Assembly: GCA_032622095.1 (NCBI GenBank)
Contig: CP136067.1
Location: 78,952,705 to 79,016,704, forward strand
Length of the DNA: 64,000 nucleotides
Direction: 5' to 3'
From: Siphonodentalium dalli
Taxonomy: Eukaryota; Mollusca; Scaphopoda; Gadilida; Siphonodentaliidae
Of the stretch, positions 55,576-64,000 are shown piece by piece. The number at the start of each line of letters is the position of its first letter. Positions within the stretch are counted from its first letter, which is position 1. The notes beneath the pieces were generated by a model. It had not been told where the DNA came from. It saw only the letters and a program-made list of their open reading frames with translations, and made no database searches. Position numbers and translations under genes: made by a program.

Positions 55576-55699
55576 CTGAATATAATTTTTACTATTTGTA
55601 CAATCACGATTATTTTCTGGTGGAATAGGTTTTGGTACAGTTGAATTCCTGTGCTATCCATATATATATTGTTGTATAAGGCGTATTTACGCACATTTA

Positions 55700-56455
55700 T
55701 TTACTCATTCGCCTATCAAGAATCGAATGCACAGAACAGAGTGCTCTTGACCCATATGGAAGTTGCACACTTTACTTCCTGTTTGAGATAAAGATGTACC
55801 CTACTATCGAGTGACCTTGCATTACGTTGTTTGTGTAAACACATATTGGCACATATCCTAAACCGAGTCCAACACAACAGGCAGAGAGCTATGGTAATAT
55901 TACACCAAAGCGATAATGATGATATATTTGTGACAATTCGTGAATTACATTTAATTTTAACAGTAAATTGTCTAATTGCATCATTTTAGTGACATCGAGT
56001 ATAAACTTCCCAGTGATCAGCTAGCTCTTGCACCGCCACCGTTTTATTGTGGAATATTTACAAAGGCCGTCTGTGTTACACTAAATCATGTTCGGTGATT
56101 GGTCGACTGCCAATTGGGTCACCCGTTTCATACCACAATAACACACAGAATATAACACGAACACGACGTCGCAAATTATTAACCTAATCTACTAAAAGCG
56201 GGTCAGCAGAAATAATTGGGCGTGCTTTTCAAAGTTCAGCCGAATTGCATCTGAAGATAGTTATTTATATCAATCACGTTATTGTTGCTAAGTGCTTGGA
56301 AATATTATATTGGGTTGACTTAATGTGCTGCGTGGGCTAGTCGCAAATTCTCGGCAAATTTTGTGAAAAATAAATAAGAATACACTCAGCTTTTTATGCG
56401 AATAAATCATCAAAGAGCTAATTAAATGTACGAAATTAATGTAGTGTGTGGGTGT
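55700..56455. other. Stretch with no recognised gene
   Basis: Nothing recognisable is seen. Confidence 0.35.
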
Positions 56456-56507
56456 GTGTTATTGGGGGCATATGTTGGGGGCATATTTAGTGAGAACAAT
56501 GTTCACA

Positions 56508-57314
56508 CACACTCTCAAATAAAGCAATTGATTTAGGTACCCCATGGAACCAAAAGCCGCGATAGTACCAGACAGTTTGGTACTATAAGCATTTAGAGCC
56601 TGTTTAGCGTTATAGAACCACATGAGTTGGTACTCCACAGAGGGCCAATCGTTGGCTCCATGCTGATTGGGTGAGACCGTGGGTGTGTCAATATCGAGTG
56701 CCGTGTGCAAACGATTAAATTAAAGTGAAAAATGGCCACCCGTCGACTCGCGGTCGTAGATCTGTCGGATTATTTCATTTAGCACTACGCAAGGGAGTCT
56801 TTGTGGTTTTGTACTTAATTGGATGTTTAAACGCGGCAGCATAATTTGGAATCTAACATGTCACATTGTTAAATTTGCCGCTATCAGGGCTGTTTTGTTC
56901 TCTGGAGTATCAAATTGCTAGATCTATGCATAATACCTAAATACTTCAGAGTACCTGTCTTGATATTTTGGCACTTCAGATAATATATAGGGCGTATCAT
57001 GAAAGCATCTATTTCTTGGCACCTCATATCGTGAGCGTCATGGCTTCGGTGACATAAATGCGGGGTCGGTATTGTATGCACAATGCCCGGGTAGAACTTA
57101 AATAATTATTAGGTAATCCAGAGTACCAACAATTTGGTACTCTAGAGTACCAAGAAGTTGGTACTCCAGAGTACCAAACATTTTGGTACTCTAGAGTACC
57201 TAAACTTTTGGTACTCCAGAGTACCAAAACGTTGGTATTCCCCCCGGGACAAAGCTTAGTAAGTTAGTACCTACATAGGTACTCTGAAGTACCTATATTT
57301 TTAAGAGTGCAATG
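56508..57314. mobile_element. Possible TIR element with GGTACT boxes
   Basis: CACTCTCAAATAAAGC ... TTTAGGTACC at the left resembles the inverse of GGTACTCTGAAGTACCTATA / TTTTTAAGAGTG at the right. GGTACT or AGTACC boxes occur near both ends, and a tandem palindrome cluster lies at 57115-57245. The centre has no transposase. Confidence 0.5.
57115..57245. repeat. Tandem array of GGTACTCYAGAGTACC palindromes
   Basis: Four or five palindromic units (TTGGTACTCTAGAGTACCAA and close variants) follow each other at about 28-30 bp spacing, separated by 5-8 bp such as AGAAG, ACATT or AACTT. Each unit is an inverted repeat with CTCTAGAG or CTCCAGAG at its centre. Confidence 0.88.
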
Positions 57315-57319
57315 TGCCC

Positions 57320-58230
57320 CATCGACTACAGCGCCGCATCCACCAATAAAAAACATCATGCACCCGGCACTGCATTTATTTCTTAAATATATATATGCGT
57401 TTCATATCTAAGAATTGTATTGGGTTTATACACAAAATCAATCAATCTAAGTGCCCGAAATATATATGTAGTTTTTACCATTAAGTTGCCTAGTTGTCTC
57501 ATTTGAGCAGCATCGATTGCTAAACTTTCAATGTGGACAGAACTCCGTGCGCCGCCACCGTTACGTCATGAAATAAGCGCTATATATATGTATCAGCATG
57601 GTATACGTTTATACACAAAATAGAGACAGAAGTTCATGACGTGTTGCTAATGTTGTGTATAAATCGCACGCCGGTCTCATATAACATCTTTTATAACACA
57701 CAATCAACCCTCGACCAATGAACATAATCCTACGAGGTCCTGTGACCTGCCTTTCTTTGTAATATCAAGATCATCGCAAATCGATCTTTCGTGATTGCAG
57801 TTGTATCATTATTATGGCGCATACATTAATGGTTTCGTTTTGTGAAATATACGCATAACAAATGCTGTTTTGTTACAGTATAAAAAACTATTATAATCTC
57901 TATTTTCATTGCAAATATGGCTCAATTTATAGGAACTGAATCGTCACCTCTTTTGTAATAACGTATACATGGGATATGGATATTTCCTGTTTTATGATGA
58001 CTCTGATGGCACTAGATTGCTGGAATGTAAAACAAAAACCATTCACGACAAACCAGAGCGTCATTGTGTGGGTGTTACTCCCGCCCCCTGAATCCTGAAT
58101 ACCAGTTAATTGTGTATGGTGAATATTGCATTAGTGGCAGTTAACAGAGGGGTGAATACCGAATACCAGTTAAGAAAATAGGTGATGAAGGACACATATT
58201 TCACACTTCATTATCATCTATTTTCATCAC
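57320..58230. other. Stretch with no recognised gene
   Basis: No coding sequence is recognised. The end, near 58105-58180, has AATACCAGTTAA twice. Confidence 0.35.
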
Positions 58231-58235
58231 TTTTT

Positions 58236-58906
58236 AGCTCACCTGAGACGAAGTCTCCAGTGGCGCTATAGTCATCACTCCTCGTCCGCCGTCCGTCCAT
58301 CCGTCCGTCCGCACTAACCAGAGAGTACTTGTGGGGTGCGATGAATTTAACATGAATTAACATGCTTTTTTTCTAATTGTTTTATTTACAAACCATCTCC
58401 GTTATTTCGTTAAAAATACGCTCTTTAAAAAATCGTCAGTTGTGGGTTGCACCCCACAAATTACTCAAACAAAAGATCGCAACCCACAAGTATTATCTGA
58501 CCAGTGCGGTCACCCCACAACTATACTCTGACCAGTACGTCTATAGCCGTTCATCCGCCCGTCAACAATTCTTTAAATATCTTCTCCAGAACCATAAGAC
58601 CGAATGGGTTCATGTTTGGTGTGGATGTTCCCTTGGTGACTCTCAATTCATTTTTGTTAAAATGAGTCACCAAGTCAAATAGTTGCGAAGCCAGGGCCAT
58701 AACTCTTTCCCTTCATAGTAGTTCTTAAAGTGACCTCTTATCGTCGGATCGAATGGGTTCATATTTGGTATAAAGGGTCCTTTGGTGCCTGGGGTTGAGA
58801 TTTGTTAACACAAGGACCCTTCATATGGACGGACGGTTAGACGGACGGATGGACGGACGAGGGGTGATGACTATAGCTCCACCGGTGACTTCGTCTCATG
58901 TGAGCT
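58236..58906. mobile_element. AGCTCACC-type element with both ends
   Basis: The left end AGCTCACCTGAGACGAAGTC and an inverted copy at the right (GACTTCGTCTCATGTGAGCT) bracket ~670 bp. GTCCGTCCGTC runs lie inside the left end and GGACGGACGG runs inside the right. This copy shows that the head is a terminal inverted repeat. Internal modules (GGTTCATGTTTGGTGTGG) are present and no coding sequence. TA follows the right end. Confidence 0.75.
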
Positions 58907-59100
58907 AGCAAGGCAGTCAATGACTGTGGTCGCTGAACAGACTGTAAAGACGGAGAAGACTGGGACTCCGTAGACTACAATAGCCATTACTTGTCAAATC
59001 ACTTTAAAACAAGTATTTCTAAACATGGACACAGGTAGAGGGTCTCTGTTGAACGGTGGGAGGGAATATGGGGGTGGCCACCTTGGAATTTCTAACTGCA
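58907..59100 (-). repeat. Inverted tail module
   Basis: It reads GCAGTCAATGACTGTGG ... AGACGGAGAAGACTGGGACT ... GTTGAACGGTGGGAGGGAAT, which is the reverse complement of the module at 28740-28945. Confidence 0.75.
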
Positions 59101-59364
59101 CATCCACCCCCTCCCCAAATAGATCATTGCCCATTACCTCTCAACTGGACCAAACTAAATTACAACTGGTACTTCAAGATCTCCAATGTTGGACATTTAT
59201 CAAAACCTTACTGATATACGGGTATATATCAAAATTATTACATGTAATATAGCAATCTATATACAAGTACCAAACATGAATTCATAGCATAGACAGGGTA
59301 GTAATTGGTCAAGAAATGACGTTTGGTGTATATGGCACATGGAGAGTTGGGATAAACAAAATTG

Positions 59365-59495
59365 AATGGGGTCCACCCAGGGGCGGGGGCGGTCTGCAAA
59401 TTTGTTCCGAACTCAAGGTGGGGGTGGGTGGGTGGTTCAACAGCCCGGCTAACACAATTTTTCCTTGCCCCGTAATTTTTTTCCTGTAGACATTT
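59365..59495. repeat. G-rich repeat fragment
   Basis: GGGGCGGGGGCGG, GGTGGGGGTGGGTGGGTGG and AATTTTTCCTTGCCCCG are present, similar in style to the G-tract blocks. It is non-coding. Confidence 0.5.
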
Positions 59496-59884
59496 TTCTT
59501 CAAAATAATGGGACAAAGGGTTCTAAGATGAGGAGCCAGCGTCCACTAAAAACATAAGAAACCATAAGTATAAGTAAGAATGCTTCTATTATGTAATTGG
59601 TATGAACTTAACTATTGGTAGGGGGTTTGAGTTCACCATCAGTTAATAATGAGGGATGATTACACAATGGGTAATGAACAACGGTCAGTTGCTAAATGTC
59701 ATCAAGGATCTATCAATGCACATTGACATGGAAAGGCTCAGGTTTAAATAGTTCTATTAAAAATCATGTATTCAACCTGATATAAATGAAAACATAACAC
59801 AATAATAGATTCTTCAAATAAATGTAAACTCTTCAAATAAAAATAGACTATTCAAAAAACCATAATAAAATAAAACATAATGGT

Positions 59885-60420
59885 GTTAAAACAAACTTTA
59901 ACCGATTTCAACGATATTCGGTACATGGGTCTACCTCTAGATGGGAGCTGTCAAATTTGAACGATTTTCGAAGAAAAAAATGGCCACCGGCAGCCATCTT
60001 GGGTTTTACTCTTTGCATCACTGAATCATTTAGCACACCATACAGAGCTTATCCCTCATTATCACCAAACTTCATCTGAATTCTCAGTGTGACCTCTTGA
60101 TGGGTGCCTACCATTTTTCCCGAATTCTGTAAAAAGCATGGCTGCCAGCGGCCATCTTGGATTTTTATCTTTGTATGACTAAATCCTTTAGCGCACCTTA
60201 CAGGTCACATTTATCATCCAATCGTCATCAAACTTCATATGGATCTTCGGGGCGACCTCAAGATGGGAGCTTCCGTTTCTTGCCTGAAATTTGTTCAAAA
60301 CAAACATGGCCACCAGCAACCATCTTGGATTTCAAATGTGAATCCATCAGCACAACCTACAACCCACATTTATTCGAGAATTGCTTTGAAACTTTACAGC
60401 TTTTCTGTAAATAAAGTAGG
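59885..60420. repeat. ~150-bp tandem repeat with GGCCACCGGCAGCCATCTTGG
   Basis: Three units contain ATGGCCACCGGCAGCCATCT, ATGGCTGCCAGCGGCCATCT and ATGGCCACCAGCAACCATCT. Each is followed by TGGRTTTT, and nearby stretches share TTTAGCRCACC and TCATCAAACTTCAT. Single units occur at 17960-18250 and 1566-1590. Confidence 0.85.
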
Positions 60421-60519
60421 AATGATTCTATAATCATGATGCAGAACTTTGATCGGATAAGATCAGGACAACTAAGTAAAATAGTCATTTGAAGCAGTTT
60501 GAAGGGTGTGTGTCCCTAT

Positions 60520-60630
60520 CCCAGAATCGGGAAAAAAAATTAAAAAAATTTAGGGGGTGGTGGGTACCCAGAGGGCGGAAAAAATGAAAAAGCGCCTAGT
60601 GTCCGGAAATGTTCCCACCCCCTGCATGGT
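60520..60630. repeat. GGGTGGTGGGTACC / CGGAAAAAATG repeat fragment
   Basis: An A-rich run, then TTTAGGGGGTGGTGGGTACC and GGCGGAAAAAATGAAAAA. This again belongs to the G-tract family. Confidence 0.6.
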
Positions 60631-61129
60631 CCACCATTAAAAGGAGGCATGTCCGGTTGGAACTTTAAAACAGTTAGGAAGGCTTGAAGTATCAGTTGTA
60701 AAATTCTAACATGTGCAAAGGAATTTTACGAACTTAGGAGTGTGTTTGCTTCAGTTTGGGAGAGAGCATACTATGGACTATGTGGGTGTGGGATCAGGGC
60801 CACCAAATCATAGCAAACTCATTTGTAGCCACACATCTCACTGATTAATTGAGTTAATAATAAACACACGCGAGTGTCACTCAAATTTTTATATTATTTA
60901 CCAAGTACATTGTCATATATAGCCTCATATAGGATATCGTATCATTCTATAATATTTCCTCGAACTCGCTCATCGGTCGCTGATCAAGGGATATTGCATC
61001 ATTCGCATTCCCATGCAGTTGCGGTAGAAATCTTCATTCTGACGATATTCACTATCCCGTAAAGTTTTCGGGTCAATCGAATAAACCACAATCCAAAGCA
61101 GAGACGTGGCGACAGGGGGTGGTTTGGGG

Positions 61130-62290
61130 GGGGGGGGGGTCTCACTGTTTGGTAATTTCATACCTGCCGAAACATTAGTTGGAAATTTCACACCAACAAT
61201 AGGTTGAAAATGTTCTTGTAGTTTAATTTTCAAACAATATATTGGGGAGATTAATTGTTTTTGGACCAATATTTGCATAATTATATTCCTAATTTTTTGG
61301 TCAAAATTTTGGACTGAAATGGTCATCAGTTGGAAATTTTCCAACCTTAGGCGGGTGACAGGTTGGAAATTTCCAACACTTGGAAAGCTTGTGTCCTGGT
61401 CCCTCCCCCGTGGCCAGTCAAAAACTGCTAGTTAATTTAAGAAAACAATATTGTCATACATTTGGTCAACATTGTCATTGGAATTGTCATCAGTTGGAAG
61501 TTTTCCAACCTAAATGGGGGTGTCAGGTTTGAAATTTCCAACTCTAGGAAGGCTTGAGGCTAGTCTAGATGCTAGGATTTTGCTATTTTCTTGTTCAGAA
61601 TTCAAAATTTTCGCACACCGGGCCTAACCATGGTCTGCTCGTTGTCCCTCCCCGTGGCCAATACAAAACTGCTAATTAGTTTAACAAAACAATATTTTAC
61701 TAACAAAACAATATTTTACTCTATTTGGTCAAACTGAAATGGTCATCAGTTGGAGAATTTTCCAACCTGAGGGGGAGTATGAGGTTTGAAATTTCCAACA
61801 CTAGGAAAGCTTGAGGCTAGTCTAGATGCTAGGATTTTGCTATTTTCTTGTTCAGAATTCAAAATTTTCGCACACCGGGCCTAACCATGGTCTGCTCGTT
61901 GTCCCTCCCCGTGGCCAATACAAAACTGCTAATTAGTTTAACAAAACAATATTTTACTAACAAAACAATATTTTACTCTATTTGGTCAAACTGAAATGGT
62001 CATCAGTTGGAGAATTTTCCAACCTGAGGGGGAGTATGAGGTTTGAAATTTCCAACACTAGGAAAGCTTCAGTTGAGGACAGTCTAGATGCTGGCATTTG
62101 CGATTTTCTTGTATAGTTTTCAAAATGTTCTCACACCGGGCAGAACCGGTCAACCCGGTGTGTCCTGGTCTCTTGCCGGTAACCGTGTGCATTTGTCTGG
62201 AGTTAGACCACTAGATGTTAGGATTTATGCAATTTTTCAGGTTATAATATCTGAATTTTCTCATACCGGGAATATAGAATCATAGTTTAT
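61130..62290. repeat. TTCCAACCT-family tandem array
   Basis: Units of about 240-260 bp share CCAACCTNAGGGGGNGTNAGG, TTGGAAATTTCCAACACT, AGGAAAGCTTGAGGCTAGTC, CACACCGGGC and TTTGGTCAAACTGAAATGGTC. The last full units (61574-61830 and 61831 to about 62077) are nearly identical. It opens with a G-run at 61125-61138. Confidence 0.85.
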
Positions 62291-62458
62291 GAATATATAT
62301 GATATTAGGCCTGAGCACTGATGTGCAAGGGGGTGCAAATGAAATTATTCAAAACTTGTGTTTGGTCTGATTCTGATTCAAGTTGGAATTTCCCATGGTG
62401 GACACCCAATTTGTGACCCAAACGGAGACCATCTAGCCACGTCCCTGATCACAAGCGC

Positions 62459-62724
62459 TCAATCGATCGGTGGTGAGTGTCGCAGTGTCGCATTCAAATC
62501 ATATTTGTGTTCCTGAAGCATCCGATATTGTGTATCAGATTCAGGCTGTATGCTCATGATACTATAGTTTGACCGATATGCATATGACACCACATTACCA
62601 CGCGTATTGCCATTCGGTGTATGCCGACCGTTAAAACAGGACGAATGCCATATGTTACACGCATACCGTCTACAATAGGAATGTTGACGGAAAATGTCTG
62701 GATCACCTCGCTCATAATGTTGAC
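62459..62724 (-). CDS. Possible terminal exon
   Basis: The minus strand has an acceptor-like ATGGTATGTTTCTCTGCAG ending at 62725, then two open frames. One reads QHYERGDPDIFRQHSYCRRY to a stop at 62459 (about 88 residues). The other reads MSEVIQTFSVNIPIVDGM for about 54 residues. The acceptor looks good but neither protein is recognised. Confidence 0.22.
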
Positions 62725-62924
62725 CTGCAGAGAAACATACCATTGTTGATCTGTTGTGAATAATGATGCTATCTCACCAACTGCGTGTACTTGAGATAGT
62801 GTACTTTGGAAATTCCGGTGGCAGGTTTATGGTAAATATATTGCGTTTGTTACACATAGAAAAACGTTATACAATTGTTGATCGGTTGTCTATAACGTGA
62901 ACCGCCCCCTAATTGATTGAGATA

Positions 62925-63090
62925 TAGAGGATATCCAACGAGTTATGTTGGGATATACGATTTTATGAAACGAGTTTGATAAATTTGATTCACAACGAGT
63001 CGTAGACGAGTTGTGAATCAAATTTATCAAACGAGTTTCATAAAATCTTCTATCCCAACATTACGAGTTGAAGATCTTGTATATCACATG
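62925..63090. repeat. Hairpin with mirrored CGAG boxes (H2)
   Basis: Arms of about 75 bp meet at AACGAGTCGTAGACGAGTT. CGAG boxes at 62939-62942, 62971-62974 and 62996-62999 face CGAG boxes at 63064-63067, 63032-63035 and 63007-63010. All three pairs are centred exactly on 63003. The rest of the stem pairs normally except a short mismatch at about 62957-62960. Confidence 0.88.
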
Positions 63091-63141
63091 GAAAAAAACT
63101 AGAGTAGAGCTTTATGAATTTTTAAGAAATCAAAATCATTA

Positions 63142-63453
63142 AGCCGCTTTCACACATGTCCGTTTCTCGGATGCGTTTCCTTGCGTTTCTAATATTTTAA
63201 CGCATCCGGAAAACGCATCGGTCGAAATAGTGAAGCTAGCCACACATGCTTGTGTATGCTTTTTTAGAAACGCAGGCGAAACGCAGCATTTCAAGTCCGA
63301 GACATGAAAAAAAAGAAACGCATCCGGCAAACGCACATGTGTGAAATACCCAGTGATATTATCACTGTTTTGACCGATGCGTTTTCCCGATGCGTTAAAA
63401 TATTAGAAACGCAAGGAAACGCATCGGAGAAACGGACATGTGTGAAAGCGGCT
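63142..63453. mobile_element. MITE with 81-bp TIRs (PIF/Harbinger-like)
   Basis: Both ends begin AGCCGCTTTCACACATGTCC and are inverted copies over about 81 bp with two mismatches. The flanks are TTA on both sides (63139-63141 and 63454-63456), or TTAA if the end base is counted differently. A 3-bp TTA duplication is typical of PIF/Harbinger elements. The inner part repeats AAACGCA-type words. It is non-coding. Confidence 0.85.
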
Positions 63454-63457
63454 TTAA

Positions 63458-63910
63458 AGGTACTCAATCCGATCAGACGTTCCCCATATCATCAAGTTAT
63501 AACAACAAAATTTCTTCAAAATATGCTTTTGTTATCAGAATCGATTAATTACAACAAAATAGTGCTAACCGCTGTCAACTATGCTATGAAATTTCCCAAA
63601 ACGTGTTATTTATCAACATGTTGTTCAACGAAATATGGCCGTATTGTCACTTTCATATCACGAAATTTGGCTGTATTACCACTTGATTTTAGAGTTATCC
63701 ATCTTCATCTGCGATTTTGTCCAAGACAATCGGTTTGACTAGTCGTTTCTGGGCCACAAATAATTTCGAGAAATAACAAATTTCAAAACCCGATATCTAA
63801 TCACTCTGAGCTTTGATGTGTGGGTTCTTCGACTCGAATCAAATATTTTTCACCCCCGACGCCGAAGAAATAGTTATTTGGAAGCATTAATTCGGATTAT
63901 GCATTATTAA
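63458..63910. mobile_element. Palindromic TTAA-type element, copy 2
   Basis: It starts AGGTACTCAATCCGATCAG directly after TTAA at 63454-63457. It ends near TTCGGATTATGCATTATTAA, a diverged inverse. The right arm shares TTCGACTCGAATCAAATATT and TGAGCTTTGATG with the copy at 6864-7342. The left arm is more diverged. Confidence 0.75.
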
Positions 63911-63944
63911 CCCTTTACCCAACATAAGGGCCCTGTGCCAATGA

Positions 63945-63997
63945 ATTCTATTATATATGCGAGTCGACCATAGGTCGCCTCGCATATATAAGAGAAT
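63945..63997. repeat. Hairpin at window end
   Basis: ATTCTATTATATATGCGAG and the inverse CTCGCATATATAAGAGAAT enclose TCGACCATAGGTCGC, which itself folds (CGACC / GGTCG). The element may continue past the window. Confidence 0.8.
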
Positions 63998-64000
63998 GCA

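Noticed and set aside
1-64000. LTR retrotransposon, retrovirus or Polinton-like remains
   Set aside because: I saw no integrase, protease, capsid or envelope-like motifs and no paired LTRs. All RT sequence here is LINE type.

Overview
This looks like a piece of an animal nuclear genome, most likely a mollusc or other lophotrochozoan. The grounds are long AT-rich non-coding stretches, degenerate LINEs, many short inverted-repeat transposons, a coding block entered through a splice acceptor, and internally repetitive elements starting AGCTCACCTGAGA followed by GTCCGTC runs, a repeat style I associate with mollusc genomes. The taxon is an inference. I see no operons, rRNA or tRNA genes, no CRISPR array, and no retrovirus, LTR element or other virus-like element.

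Layout. 0.2-0.7 kb: first of three copies of a foldback element (others at 14.6-15.2 and 33.4-33.9 kb). 0.7-3.9 kb: decayed minus-strand APE-type LINE (Jockey/CR1-like). 5.2-7.5 kb: nest of terminal-inverted-repeat (TIR) transposons. 7.6-12 kb: ~150-170 bp tandem repeats and a Tc1/MITE-like internally repetitive block. 12.1-12.4 kb: LINE 3' remnant. 16.5 kb: CT microsatellite. 18.3-22.5 kb: minus-strand L1/Tx1-type LINE carrying a ~1 kb insertion. 23.4-23.9 kb: another LINE 3' remnant. 23.9-25.5 kb: large inverted repeat running straight into a 35-unit, 30-bp minisatellite. 27.9-31.4 and 37.7-45 kb: AGCTCACC-type composite repeats, including a ~2.2 kb segmental duplication. 34-36.4 kb: TTAA-type MITEs (one with its empty site preserved beside it) and another TIR element. 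45.1-47.6 kb: 26-unit, 97-bp satellite with higher-order structure. 49.0-53.1 kb: the only convincing host gene. 53.8-64 kb: G-tract repeats, palindromes and MITEs.

The host gene is a long coding exon (or intron-poor locus) entered through a good splice acceptor. It encodes C2H2 zinc fingers, a PLDLSVK CtBP-binding-type motif and four short helices that fit the CoRNR box of nuclear-receptor corepressors. I infer a zinc-finger transcriptional corepressor. The reading frame changes about ten times with few other defects, so it is either a recently decayed gene or a good gene in an assembly with small indel errors.

The most unusual structural observation is a set of three hairpins, unrelated in sequence at 9.6, 34.7 and 63.0 kb. 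In each, CGAG stays in the same orientation in both arms at mirror-image positions, which places tandem G.A mismatches regularly in the folded stem. Separately, three repeat families share a C-GAA-G triloop at the hairpin tip.
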